A stretch of DNA of 64,000 nt, from NCBI RefSeq assembly GCF_003577475.1, contig NZ_QPEP01000007.1:73164-137163 (forward strand), in the 5' to 3' direction. A program made the position numbers and the translations under genes. The stretch is from Salinibius halmophilus. GTDB lineage: Bacteria; Pseudomonadota; Gammaproteobacteria; Pseudomonadales; Natronospirillaceae. The notes beneath the pieces were generated by a model. It saw only the letters and a list, made by a program, of their open reading frames with translations. It was not told where the DNA came from and did no database searches. Shown here piece after piece: positions 17,645-26,759 of this stretch (within the stretch, counting starts at the first letter, position 1; the number at the start of each line of letters is the position of its first letter).

Positions 17645-19969
17645 ATGAGCTTCGATGCCGATGAAGAAATCTTACAAGACTTTTTGATTGAGGCCGGTGA
17701 AATTCTGGAGCAGCTCTCTGAGCAGCTCGTTGACCTTGAGCAGAATTCACAGGACAAAGATCTATTGAACGCCATCTTTAGGGGGTTTCATACCGTTAAA
17801 GGGGGGGCAGGGTTTCTTCAATTGAATCCGCTTGTAGACTGTTGTCATGCGGCAGAGAACGTTTTTGACACGCTTCGCAATGGCCAAAGGCAGGTCGATG
17901 CCGACTTGATGGACGTTGTGTTGCGAGCCTTAGATGCGGTCAATGAAATGTTTGCAGCCGTTCAAGGTGGCGAAATGCCACCGTCGGCAGATCAAGAGCT
18001 CATTGAGCAGCTTGAGTTCTACACCAAACCATTCAAAGACGGCGAAGTGCCACCTTGGCTGGCAACTGGTGCCCCTGTTGATGAGCAAACTGCGCAAGAA
18101 GAAGTTGTCGAAGAAACCGATGACGCCGCGAGCGATGAGGAGATCGTCGCTGAAGCAGCAGAGTCTTCTGGTGATACAAACAGTGATGACATCACCGATC
18201 AAGAGTTTGAACAATTGTTAGATGCACTTGGCGGCGAAGAAGAGGGCAGCGAGGCCAGTCAATCAGTTGAAGACGATGATTTGTTTGGTGAAGCAGATGA
18301 TGAACCGGCAGCGGAATCAGATGAGATAACCGAAGATGAGTTTGAAGCGTTACTTGACCAACTTCATGGTAAAGGAAGCTTTAACCCTGGTGGGTCAAAA
18401 GAGTCAGACGACGCACTAGGTGAGCAGCAAGATGAACCAGCTGCGCCAGATTCGCAAGCAGAAAGTGACTCCGATGAAATTACCGATGATGAATTTGAAG
18501 CCCTGCTTGACCAGCTACACGGTGCGGGTAAGTTTGATGGTGGCATAGCGGTAGCTGATAGTGATAATAATGGCGCCGGTGCTGAGCCTGAAGTTGTTAC
18601 GCCGAGCGAGCCAGCCGCGAGTGAGCCGAAGAAGCCGGCGCCTAAGCCAGAAGCTAAACCAGCAGCTAAACCAGAAACCAAGCCTGTAGCTAAGCCTGCT
18701 GCAAAACCCGAACCCAAGCCAGCGCCTCAAGCCGCGGTCGAACCAGCAGCAAAAGTAGAGCCAAAAGTTGAGGCTGCCAAAAAAGAAGCCACTAAACCTA
18801 AAGCGGTTGGCGATACCACGGTTCGTGTTGATACCCAGCGACTCGACGATATTATGAACATGGTTGGCGAGCTTGTGCTAGTGCGCAACCGGCTAGTACG
18901 AATTGGTGCCGCTAGCGATGATGAAGAGCTAGGCAAGGCAGTTAATAACCTAGATATTACGACAACCGATTTGCAAAACTCGGTAATGAAAACTCGAATG
19001 CAGCCAATTAAAAAGGTATTTGGCCGCTTCCCTCGGGTGGTTCGTGATCTGGCACGTAACCTTAAGAAAGAAATTAACCTTGAACTCATTGGTGAAGAGA
19101 CAGACCTAGACAAAAACTTGGTCGAGGCACTATCTGACCCATTGGTGCACTTGGTACGCAACTCCGTTGATCATGGTATCGAAGCCCCAGATGTTCGAGA
19201 GTCAGCCGGCAAACCCCGCACCGGTAAGGTGATCCTATCCGCCGAGCAAGAAGGTGATCATATTTTGCTGGCCATCAAAGACGATGGCGCTGGCATGGAC
19301 CCAGAAAAACTTCGTGCATTGGCTGTTGAACGTGGGCTTTATGACAGAGAAAGCGCTGATCGCTTGTCGGAAACAGAGTGCTTCAACTTAATATTCGCAC
19401 CTGGTTTCTCCACTAAAAAAGAAATCTCAGATGTATCCGGCCGCGGCGTGGGCATGGATGTTGTGAAAACAAAGATTTCACAACTTAACGGCGTTATTGA
19501 TATTCAATCTAAGGTCGGTGAAGGCACTACCATCACAGTGAAAGTGCCGCTCACACTGGCCATTATGCCAACGCTGATGGTGATGTTGGAAGATCAGGCA
19601 TTCGCCTTACCACTGGTGAATGTCAATGAAATCTTCAACTTAGATTTGTCGAAGACCAATGTAGTAGATGGCCGGGAAGTGATTGTCGTGCGAGGAAAAA
19701 CGCTTCCGCTATATCACTTGCGTCGTTGGCTAGTAAAAGGCTGTGAATTTGAAGAGCCACGTGATGGCGCTCATGTTGTGGTGGTATCCGTTGGCACGTC
19801 TAGAGTGGGTTTTGTGGTCGACCAGTTGGTTGGTCAAGAAGAGGTAGTGATTAAACCACTCGGCAAAATGTTGCAGGGAACCGAAGGTATGGCTGGTGCT
19901 ACCATTACTGGTGATGGTCGTATTGCGCTCATCATAGATGTGCCAAGTATGATTAAGCGCTACAGTTAG
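17645..19969 (+). CDS. cheA: Chemotaxis histidine kinase CheA
   Basis: Receptor-coupled kinase that phosphorylates CheY and CheB. P1 Hpt domain with H49 (GFHTVKGGAGF); a long acidic linker carrying three copies of a roughly 17-residue motif (DEITDDEFEALLDQLHG and variants at about residues 181, 226 and 277); an Ala/Lys/Pro-rich stretch (about 315-360); P3 dimerisation (TTVRVDTQRLDDIMNMVGE); HATPase P4 (LVRNSVDHGIE, DDGAGMD, GRGVGMDVV); and a C-terminal CheW-like P5. I see no typical P2 domain. By analogy with Vibrio CheA, the inter-domain linker may host the LID element contacted by ParC/ParP encoded just downstream. 774 residues. Confidence 0.96.
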   Translation: MSFDADEEILQDFLIEAGEILEQLSEQLVDLEQNSQDKDLLNAIFRGFHTVKGGAGFLQLNPLVDCCHAAENVFDTLRNGQRQVDADLMDVVLRALDAVNEMFAAVQGGEMPPSADQELIEQLEFYTKPFKDGEVPPWLATGAPVDEQTAQEEVVEETDDAASDEEIVAEAAESSGDTNSDDITDQEFEQLLDALGGEEEGSEASQSVEDDDLFGEADDEPAAESDEITEDEFEALLDQLHGKGSFNPGGSKESDDALGEQQDEPAAPDSQAESDSDEITDDEFEALLDQLHGAGKFDGGIAVADSDNNGAGAEPEVVTPSEPAASEPKKPAPKPEAKPAAKPETKPVAKPAAKPEPKPAPQAAVEPAAKVEPKVEAAKKEATKPKAVGDTTVRVDTQRLDDIMNMVGELVLVRNRLVRIGAASDDEELGKAVNNLDITTTDLQNSVMKTRMQPIKKVFGRFPRVVRDLARNLKKEINLELIGEETDLDKNLVEALSDPLVHLVRNSVDHGIEAPDVRESAGKPRTGKVILSAEQEGDHILLAIKDDGAGMDPEKLRALAVERGLYDRESADRLSETECFNLIFAPGFSTKKEISDVSGRGVGMDVVKTKISQLNGVIDIQSKVGEGTTITVKVPLTLAIMPTLMVMLEDQAFALPLVNVNEIFNLDLSKTNVVDGREVIVVRGKTLPLYHLRRWLVKGCEFEEPRDGAHVVVVSVGTSRVGFVVDQLVGQEEVVIKPLGKMLQGTEGMAGATITGDGRIALIIDVPSMIKRYS

Positions 19970-19978
19970 GAAGTAAAT

Positions 19979-20977
19979 ATGCCAATTAAAGTGCTGGTGG
20001 TGGACGATTCAAGCTTTTTCGTTTCACAAATAGTCGCCATCATTAATAGCCACCCGCAGCTTAGTGTGGTGGGCACAGCGTCGAATGGACGTGACGCTAT
20101 TACACAAGTTGAAAAGCTGAAGCCTGATGTCGTCACCATGGACTACGAAATGCCAATTATGGATGGCATCACGGCAGTCAAAGAAATTATGCGTCGCTCG
20201 CCCGTGCCGATTCTCATGTTCTCTAGCCTCACGGTAACCGGGGCTCGCGTGACACTCGATGCACTCGATGCCGGTGCCGTGGATTTCCTACCCAAGTTTC
20301 GCGAAGAAATGCGGGGGTCGGCGGAAATTAAGCGCACCCTGTGTGACAAAATATTGGCAGTTGCACGGCCTAAGAGCACGATTACACACACAAGGGCACC
20401 GGCAAAGCGGCCAACAAAACGCCCAGATTTAATTACCATAGGCACATCAACAGGTGGGCCGGTGGCTTTGCAGCGTGTACTTAGTAAAATTCAGGCGAAC
20501 ATCTTAGCCCCAATTCTTGTTATTCAACACATGCCAGCCTCTTTTACTGGGCCGTTTTCCGAGCGACTTGATCAACTATGCACATTGAAAGTCATGGAAG
20601 CCAAGTCAGATACCAGCTTGCAGCCCAACACGGTTTATGTCGCCCCAGGTGGTAAGCAGATGATGGTCAGTGGCAGGAATCGCATCAAAATTATCGAAGG
20701 TGATGAGCGGTTAAATTATAAACCATCGGTGGATATTACCTTTGGTAGTGCTGCGAATGTTTATGGTGCCAATGTACTGGCCATTGTGTTAACTGGCATG
20801 GGTAGCGATGGGACAGAAGGCGCAAGGTTGCTCAAAGGCAAAGGTGCCACAGTCTGGATTCAAGATGGGGCTAGTTGCGTGATAGATGGTATGCCAAGCT
20901 CAGTTGCGAAAGCTGGTTATAGTGACGAAGTGATCAAACTGGATGACTTTTCCAAACGCATCAGTCAGCTGTTTTAG
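19979..20977 (+). CDS. cheB: Chemotaxis methylesterase/deamidase CheB (second copy)
   Basis: Receiver-methylesterase fusion of 332 residues. Receiver acceptor D55 in VVTMDYEMP. The catalytic triad is S157 (GTSTGG), H184 (IQHMP) and D277 (GMGSDG). It sits directly behind cheA, the usual place in the cheYZAB order of Pseudomonas and Vibrio, so it is the more likely main-pathway CheB. It differs considerably from the copy at 1117 in sequence, especially the linker, so this is an old paralogue pair rather than a recent duplication. Confidence 0.95.
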   Translation: MPIKVLVVDDSSFFVSQIVAIINSHPQLSVVGTASNGRDAITQVEKLKPDVVTMDYEMPIMDGITAVKEIMRRSPVPILMFSSLTVTGARVTLDALDAGAVDFLPKFREEMRGSAEIKRTLCDKILAVARPKSTITHTRAPAKRPTKRPDLITIGTSTGGPVALQRVLSKIQANILAPILVIQHMPASFTGPFSERLDQLCTLKVMEAKSDTSLQPNTVYVAPGGKQMMVSGRNRIKIIEGDERLNYKPSVDITFGSAANVYGANVLAIVLTGMGSDGTEGARLLKGKGATVWIQDGASCVIDGMPSSVAKAGYSDEVIKLDDFSKRISQLF

Positions 20978-21007
20978 TGTTAGCTCGCACTGAACGAGTG
21001 CAAGCGC

Positions 21008-21034
21008 TTAAGAATTTTTCCCTCTGGCCGATAC
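21008..21034 (+). promoter_or_regulatory. Sigma-28-type promoter upstream of parC
   Basis: TTAAGAAT (21008-21015) and GCCGATAC (21027-21034) are separated by 11 nt. This matches the FliA layout TAAAGTTT-N11-GCCGATAA at 5/8 and 7/8 positions. It precedes parC-parP-cheW. Confidence 0.55.
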
Positions 21035-21036
21035 TC

Positions 21037-21054
21037 TTGGCATAACTTCTGCTT
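21037..21054 (+). promoter_or_regulatory. Sigma-54-type promoter upstream of parC
   Basis: TTGGCATAACTTCTGCTT has GG at 21039-21040, GC at 21051-21052 and a 10-nt gap. It starts 3 nt after the sigma-28-like -10 and about 50 nt before the parC start. Two alternative promoter types would therefore be stacked here. Confidence 0.5.
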
Positions 21055-21104
21055 TCCAGCGGTAGAAGTAATTGAATCTGACAGAACCATATAGGACGAA
21101 TGCG

Positions 21105-21878
21105 ATGCGTGTTTGGGCGGTGGCAAATCAAAAAGGTGGCGTTGGGAAAACCTCTTCCGTGGTTAGCCTTGGCGGCCTGCTGGCACAGAAAGGCAAGCGT
21201 GTGTTGCTGGTTGACCTCGATCCGCAAGGGTCGCTAACTAGCTACTTTCGCTATGACCCCGAGACCATCACGCCATCGGTGTATGACTTGTTTATGCATA
21301 AAGGGCAAGTTCCTGCCGACTTGCCGGCAAAACTAGTGAAGCCAGCTGGATTAGACAACTTGTCGATCTTTCCATCGTCCACCTCATTAGCAACGCTCGA
21401 GCGCAACATATCTAACCAAGGTGGTATGGGGCTTGTTCTGTCCCGCAGCTTAGCGCAATTATGGGATGACTTTGACTACGTCATTCTTGACACGCCGCCA
21501 CTACTTGGCGTGTTGCTAATAAACGCCATGGCCGCATGCCAGCGAATTATATTGCCGGTGCAGACAGAGTTTATGGCAATAAAAGGTCTAGAGCGCATGG
21601 TAAGCACGCTGAAAATGGTGATGCAATCTCGCAAGCAAGCACTGCCTTACTTAGTTGTACCCACCATGTTTGACCGCCGCACAGGTGCTTCAGTACAAGC
21701 CTTTAATGAGTTGCGTAAAACGTACCCAGACAACATTTGGCACTCGGCTATTCCTATTGATACCAGGCTTCGGGATGCAAGTCGTGAGGGGAAGTGTATT
21801 AGTGATGCATACCCCGAAAGTAGAGGGACTTCTGCATATAACTCACTGTTGAAAACAATGCTTGAGGCCGCCAAATGA
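21105..21878 (+). CDS. parC: ParA-like ATPase ParC, polar positioning of chemotaxis arrays
   Basis: ParA-family ATPase that in Vibrio recruits chemotaxis arrays to the cell pole (not topoisomerase IV ParC). Deviant Walker A NQKGGVGKTSS near the N-terminus, Walker A' DLDPQGSLTSYF and Walker B VILDTPPLLG are intact. The start is ATG 21105 with agga 8 nt upstream, giving 257 residues; the TTG at 21072 lies further up without a clear SD. Position between cheB and a CheW-like ParP gene is the diagnostic order. The stop overlaps the next small gene. Confidence 0.88.
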   Translation: MRVWAVANQKGGVGKTSSVVSLGGLLAQKGKRVLLVDLDPQGSLTSYFRYDPETITPSVYDLFMHKGQVPADLPAKLVKPAGLDNLSIFPSSTSLATLERNISNQGGMGLVLSRSLAQLWDDFDYVILDTPPLLGVLLINAMAACQRIILPVQTEFMAIKGLERMVSTLKMVMQSRKQALPYLVVPTMFDRRTGASVQAFNELRKTYPDNIWHSAIPIDTRLRDASREGKCISDAYPESRGTSAYNSLLKTMLEAAK

Positions 21879-22127
21879 CACAGCTTAACGAGTATATTGG
21901 CAGCCTGTTAAGTGACACGCTAGACGACGCACCGGCGACAAAGGTGCTCTTTAGTGAGCCGTCTGTACCCGTTGATCATGCGTTGCAGGTTGTTAGGCCT
22001 GCAAACTCGAGCGATAAGGTATCTCAAGCGCTATTGCTGCTATTGCTACTTAGCCGGCTACCCGTCAGTAGAACTAAGCAATCCATGGTATCGGCCGGCC
22101 TGATGCTACTGAGTGTGGGGGGGAATC

Positions 22128-22135
<8 letters not shown>
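21875..22135 (+). CDS. Small hypothetical protein between parC and parP
   Basis: 86-residue open frame starting in an ATGA overlap with parC and ending 8 nt inside parP, so it is tightly embedded in the operon. The N-terminus [15 protein letters not shown] loosely resembles the N-terminus of the next protein ([14 protein letters not shown]). The middle has a run of leucines ([13 protein letters not shown]) that could be a short amphipathic or membrane helix. I do not recognise a family. It might be a degenerate or split ParP N-terminus, or a genuine small partner. The coupled start and stop favour it being translated. Confidence 0.55.
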
Positions 22136-22886
<751 letters not shown>

Positions 22887-22936
22887 CAATTTAGTGCTAT
22901 GCTTTTGATAACATTGACAACAATGGAGCGGCTGTT

Positions 22937-23416
22937 ATGACCATACAGGCTGCAAAAGGGTCTGATGATCCAGTATTGCAATGGGTCACATTCCGATTGG
23001 CAGATGAAACCTACGGCATCAACGTGATGCAGGTTAGGGAAGTTTTACGCTACAACGAGATTGCCCCTGTGCCAGGTGCCCCGCATTTTGTGTTGGGTAT
23101 CATCAATCTTCGTGGGAATGTAGTAACCGTTATTGACACCCGTGAGCGATTCGGTCTGCCTTCAACAGAAGTCACAGATAATACACGTATTGTGATCATT
23201 GAAGCCGAAGACCAAGTGGTCGGCATCATGGTGGATGCCGTGGCGGAAGTTGTATACCTCCGTGCGTCAGAAATAGAGTCGGCACCGCATGTTGGCAATG
23301 ACGACAACGCTAGGTTTATTCAAGGCGTATCGCATAAAGGCGAAGAACTACTCATTTTGGTTGATCTCGACAAGATGCTAACCGAAGAAGAATGGGCAGA
23401 GATTCAAGAACTTTGA
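22937..23416 (+). CDS. cheW: Chemotaxis coupling protein CheW
   Basis: Adaptor joining receptors to CheA. The single CheW domain of 159 residues has the signature LADETYGINVMQVREVLRY, FVLGIINLRGNVVTVIDTRERFGL and GIMVDAVAEVV. SD tggagcgg lies upstream of ATG. Last recognised core che gene of the operon. Confidence 0.95.
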   Translation: MTIQAAKGSDDPVLQWVTFRLADETYGINVMQVREVLRYNEIAPVPGAPHFVLGIINLRGNVVTVIDTRERFGLPSTEVTDNTRIVIIEAEDQVVGIMVDAVAEVVYLRASEIESAPHVGNDDNARFIQGVSHKGEELLILVDLDKMLTEEEWAEIQEL

Positions 23417-23445
23417 CGCTTTTTTAGGTGTTTTAAGTTAAAAAG

Positions 23446-23463
23446 TTGGCATGCTAACTGCAA
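23446..23463 (+). promoter_or_regulatory. Sigma-54-type promoter upstream of the DUF2802 gene
   Basis: TTGGCATGCTAACTGCAA has GG at 23448-23449 and GC at 23460-23461 with a 10-nt gap, and lies 40 nt before the start at 23503. It separates the DUF2802 gene from cheW. Confidence 0.6.
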
Positions 23464-23502
23464 TTTGACAGGTAAGCGTCAAAAAAAACGGAGTATGCCA
23501 AT

Positions 23503-23799
23503 ATGTTTCCTTTCGCACTTTCTGTCATTGAGTTGTCATTGATTGTTTCGGTAGCCGTACTGGCCATTGCACTGGTTTGGTTGGCGCGCCGGTACTTGTT
23601 ACTGGTGTCTAAGGTGGAACGCCAGCTGCAATCAATTAATCGTGACGTTAAGGCTGTGCAAGCAACTTCGCTGGGAATGGGTAAAAAACTGCGCCAGATG
23701 AAGCCATCTAAAGTATCGGCTAAGGAAGACGATTTTTATCTAGGCAAAGCAGAACAGCAGATGATGGCAGCGTTAAAGCGCACCGCGATGCCGCACTAG
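23503..23799 (+). CDS. DUF2802 membrane protein
   Basis: 98-residue protein with one N-terminal membrane helix (about residues 8-30), then a basic coiled segment (VSKVERQLQSINRDVKAVQATS) and a C-terminal helix. This is the DUF2802 family commonly found right after cheW in gammaproteobacterial chemotaxis operons. Its function is unknown. A sigma-54-type promoter and an ggag SD precede it. Confidence 0.8.
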   Translation: MFPFALSVIELSLIVSVAVLAIALVWLARRYLLLVSKVERQLQSINRDVKAVQATSLGMGKKLRQMKPSKVSAKEDDFYLGKAEQQMMAALKRTAMPH

Positions 23800-23833
23800 G
23801 CACGAGCTGAAACATCTTGTTCATGGAGCCTGT

Positions 23834-23877
23834 CGTACCCTTGTGCTAACTTATTGGCAATTTTTTACAGGGGTACG
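23834..23877 (+). other. Inverted repeat flanking the mlaA leader
   Basis: CGTACCC (23834-23840) and GGGTACG (23871-23877) are complementary with 30 nt between. The right arm includes part of the Shine-Dalgarno region of mlaA (start 23880), so pairing could reduce ribosome access. Seven-bp arms with a long loop are weak evidence. Confidence 0.3.
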
Positions 23878-23879
23878 TC

Positions 23880-24608
23880 ATGCGAGTCGTTATTTCAGCG
23901 CTTTGTATTATCACCGCTTCGCTAAGCTATGCAGCTGATCCACTCGAACCTTTCAATCGAAAAATTCACCAATTCAACGACTTTTTTGATCGCATTCTGC
24001 TTAAGCCAGCTGCTGTAGGCTATCAACAAGTTACGCCGAAGGTCGTGGATGATGGTATTACCAATGTCTTTGAAAACCTAGGTGAGCCACGCAATGCGGT
24101 CAACAACCTGTTGCAAGCAAAACCGTCGGCATCTGGTGTATCGATAGGGCGCTTTGCCATTAACTCTACCATAGGTCTGGCTGGCTTTTTTGATCCCGCC
24201 AATCAAATTGGTTGGCGTGAAAAGCCAGAAGATTTTGGTCAAACACTTGCCGTATGGGGAGTCGGCAGCGGGCCCTATATCGTATTGCCATTATTCGGTC
24301 CATCAACATTGCGGGATGGTTTGGCAGGTATTCCCGACTCAGCACTTAGTCCTCTGCCTTATGCTTATGGCGCGCTTGATGCGGCTTGGTATGTGCCATT
24401 AGCGGTCACGGGTGTCGATGCCATTGATAGTCGAGCAGATGTACTAACGTTAGAAGCCTTGCTAACGGGAGACCGGTATGTCGCGATGCGCGATTTCTAT
24501 CTTGAAAACAGAGCCTTCGAAATCGCTGATGGTAAGGTAGAGGACGAGTTCGCCAGCGACCTTGAATCCTTCAGCGACTTTGAAGACTTTGAAGAGCTTG
24601 GTTTTTAG
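23880..24608 (+). CDS. mlaA: Phospholipid-transport outer-membrane protein MlaA (VacJ)
   Basis: Removes mislocalised phospholipids from the outer leaflet of the outer membrane and passes them to MlaC. The 242-residue protein shows the family core DPLEPFNRKIHQFNDFFDR, INSTIGLAGFFDPA, EDFGQTLAVWG and GPYIVLPLFGPSTLRDG. The N-terminus is a signal peptide cleaved after about residue 18 (SLSYA). No cysteine follows the cleavage site, so unlike E. coli MlaA it does not look like a lipoprotein. Neighbours pilZ, rssB and rssC match the Pseudomonas vacJ locus. Confidence 0.93.
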   Translation: MRVVISALCIITASLSYAADPLEPFNRKIHQFNDFFDRILLKPAAVGYQQVTPKVVDDGITNVFENLGEPRNAVNNLLQAKPSASGVSIGRFAINSTIGLAGFFDPANQIGWREKPEDFGQTLAVWGVGSGPYIVLPLFGPSTLRDGLAGIPDSALSPLPYAYGALDAAWYVPLAVTGVDAIDSRADVLTLEALLTGDRYVAMRDFYLENRAFEIADGKVEDEFASDLESFSDFEDFEELGF

Positions 24609-24610
24609 TG

Positions 24611-24907
24611 TTATTTCACTTCAAGTACTTTTAAGCCAATCTCGTATTGCTCGCCCACTACCTCGCAGCGAGTGACTTCGGCATCGGCAATCAGCGAATT
24701 AAAGCGTTCAATTTGTGACGGCACTTCAAAGGTCACCTGGGTGCCTAGCGGGATGGTTTCCTTCGTTAACACTTTTGCACCAATAGCCGACAAGTCAATG
24801 CAGGTGCCGTCGAGCTGCTTGCCTTGCCAAATGATCTTGGCAGGCGACTCTACTGTCATGCGAATGAAATCGCGTTTCTCAGAAATATAGCGATCAGGAG
24901 CAGTCAT
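24611..24907 (-). CDS. PilZ-domain protein, probable c-di-GMP binder
   Basis: 98-residue single PilZ domain. Both c-di-GMP-binding motifs are visible: R-x3-R in KRDFIRM and the D-x-S-x2-G motif in DLSAIGAKV. It is convergent with mlaA with only 2 nt between stops, and divergent from the rssB-like gene. It may couple c-di-GMP level to surface or motility functions; the target is unknown. Confidence 0.88.
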   Translation of the reverse strand: MTAPDRYISEKRDFIRMTVESPAKIIWQGKQLDGTCIDLSAIGAKVLTKETIPLGTQVTFEVPSQIERFNSLIADAEVTRCEVVGEQYEIGLKVLEVK

Positions 24908-25015
24908 GGTGGTTTCCCTAGTTGCTTTTGTTATAAACGTATTTACCCACTGTCGGCGATAAAGGTCAAAGCAGACTTTGTAACAAATATCGCGTTCACT
25001 GTATTAAACAGTTTC

Positions 25016-25058
25016 AGCATAGTATGGAATCTTTGCAAATACCCTGCTTTACTATGCT
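25016..25058. promoter_or_regulatory. 9-bp perfect inverted repeat upstream of rssB-like gene
   Basis: AGCATAGTA (25016-25024) and TACTATGCT (25050-25058) are perfect complements separated by 25 nt, 27 nt before the rssB start. It could be an operator with two half-sites or an RNA hairpin in the leader. The pilZ-rssB intergenic region (24908-25085) also holds a weak GGCGATAA element at 24955. Confidence 0.45.
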
Positions 25059-25085
25059 CTATATTTTTCAGTAGGCGATCATTGA

Positions 25086-26255
25086 ATGGAAAGGCTGCTC
25101 GTAGTCGATGATGATGATGCTGTTCGCCACTCGTTATCGGCTTTTTTAGACGACTGTGGTTATCATGTGATGCATGTGCCCTCGGTTCGCCAGGCCCTGA
25201 ATGTTGTTGAGCAAAGTAGTGTTGACTTAATCATTACTGACTTGCGCATGCCAGGCGAGGATGGCTTGGATTTGATTCGCACACTGCAGAATAGCTGCTC
25301 GTCTATTCCGTCAATTGTGGTGTCTGGCGCTGGTGAAATGCCGGATGTTGTGGCCGCGCTGCGCCTAGGTGCCCAAGACTATTTTATCAAGCCCTTGGTA
25401 GATCTTGAGTTATTTGAACACTCTATTCGCCGAGTGCTAGAGCGCACGAAGTTAGTTCAAGACAACGCTAAGTATCGGGAAGAGCTGGAAGAGACCAACA
25501 AACGACTGCGCCATCATATTGAAATTCTGCAATCAGACTTAGAAGCGGGCAGAAATGTACAACAACGCATGCTGCCTGCTGAACCCCTACAGGTGGATGG
25601 CTATAAGTTCCAACATACGATTCATCCGTCTAGCTATTTGTCGGGCGACTTCGTCGATTATTTTTTAATTTCGCCTAATGTGGCCTGTGCGCTCATTGCT
25701 GATGTCTCCGGGCACGGAGTATCGTCGGCGCTGGCAACGGTGCTGATAAAAAACGAAGTGATGCGGTTGCGTACACGTTGGCGGACAGGTCAGTCGCAAA
25801 CCGTTTTAAATCCAAGCCTCGTGGTCGCTCATATAAATAAAGAGTTAAAGGGCAGTAACCTAGACAAGCACGCGACCATGTGTTGGATGATGATTGATTT
25901 TGAAGCACAACAGATTTCCTACGCCAATGCCGCCCATTATCCGTTCCCATTAGTGCGAGTAGATGATAATGTGCGCGCATTAGAGCCAGATGGCCTTGCA
26001 CTAGGTATTTTGCCTGAAGGTAACTGGCAAACTCATCACCTCAGTTGGCGAAGCGGTTTTTCAGTCTTTGCCTGCTCAGACGGACTCTTTGAAGTATTGC
26101 CCGGCGATAAGCTAGAACAAAAAGAACAACAGCTAAGAGATATGATCGAGACCAATCAATACGACATTAGGCAATATGCCGATGGATTTGATTTTTCTGA
26201 AGAGGCCGAGTTGCCCGACGATATCACGATGCTCATGATTAACCGGCAGGATTAA
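25086..26255 (+). CDS. rssB: Response regulator with PP2C phosphatase domain, RssB-like
   Basis: Receiver (residues 1-120, acidic D8-D10, acceptor D52 in TDLRMP, KP near 103), a coiled-coil linker (about 125-160) and a SpoIIE/RsbU-type PP2C domain (about 165-385, motifs ALIADVSGHGVSSALAT and FACSDGLFEV, ending ELPDDITMLMI). It differs from E. coli RssB, which lacks an active phosphatase. In Pseudomonas the RssB-RssC pair controls RpoS stability by partner switching. The following STAS gene starts 3 nt later and is the expected substrate. Confidence 0.85.
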   Translation: MERLLVVDDDDAVRHSLSAFLDDCGYHVMHVPSVRQALNVVEQSSVDLIITDLRMPGEDGLDLIRTLQNSCSSIPSIVVSGAGEMPDVVAALRLGAQDYFIKPLVDLELFEHSIRRVLERTKLVQDNAKYREELEETNKRLRHHIEILQSDLEAGRNVQQRMLPAEPLQVDGYKFQHTIHPSSYLSGDFVDYFLISPNVACALIADVSGHGVSSALATVLIKNEVMRLRTRWRTGQSQTVLNPSLVVAHINKELKGSNLDKHATMCWMMIDFEAQQISYANAAHYPFPLVRVDDNVRALEPDGLALGILPEGNWQTHHLSWRSGFSVFACSDGLFEVLPGDKLEQKEQQLRDMIETNQYDIRQYADGFDFSEEAELPDDITMLMINRQD

Positions 26256-26258
26256 CGT

Positions 26259-26759
26259 ATGAATCCAGGCAAAATTCTCATGGCAAAACATCAGGGTACC
26301 TATGTGCTGCGGCTCACAGGTGACGTTCGCTTAACGCTATCATCATCGCTAGAGCAGTGCTTTGATGGCATGTTGGCGAACCCTGAATTTTCGTCCGTAA
26401 TAGTGGATGTGCGCAGTGCCGAATGCATAGACAGTACCACGCTTGGTCTGCTCGCCAAGCTTTCACTGTTGGTTCAGGCTCGCTATGATGAAGTACCATC
26501 AATAGTATCAACGAACCCAGATATCACTAAAATTTTGGTATCCATGGGATTTAAAGACCAAATTTTTATCATTTTGACTGAGCTGCCAGATGCCACCGAA
26601 GCATTGCCAACGGAAGTGCCTGAACAGCCCTGTAGTGCTGAGCAAACGCAAGCTCGCGTGTTAGAAGCACACAAAGTCTTAATGAACCTAAACGAATCAA
26701 ATTCGCAGCAATTCAAAGATTTAGTTGCTGCGTTGGAGCAAGCAAATAGCAGTGATTGA
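26259..26759 (+). CDS. rssC: STAS-domain anti-sigma antagonist, RssC-like
   Basis: The N-terminal STAS domain (residues 1-110) has the phosphorylation segment CIDSTTLGLLAKL (S59/T60). The C-terminal extension of about 55 residues is polar and helical. It follows the RssB-like PP2C regulator by 3 nt. By analogy with Pseudomonas, its phosphorylation state would set whether RssB delivers RpoS to proteolysis. The gpsA start lies inside its 3' end. Confidence 0.82.
   Translation: MNPGKILMAKHQGTYVLRLTGDVRLTLSSSLEQCFDGMLANPEFSSVIVDVRSAECIDSTTLGLLAKLSLLVQARYDEVPSIVSTNPDITKILVSMGFKDQIFIILTELPDATEALPTEVPEQPCSAEQTQARVLEAHKVLMNLNESNSQQFKDLVAALEQANSSD

Noticed and set aside
24934-24962. Sigma-28 promoter upstream of the rssB-like gene (TAAA ... 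GGCGATAA)
   Set aside because: The -10 matches well, but the spacing to TAAA is about 17 nt rather than 15 and the rest of the -35 is poor; left as unproven.
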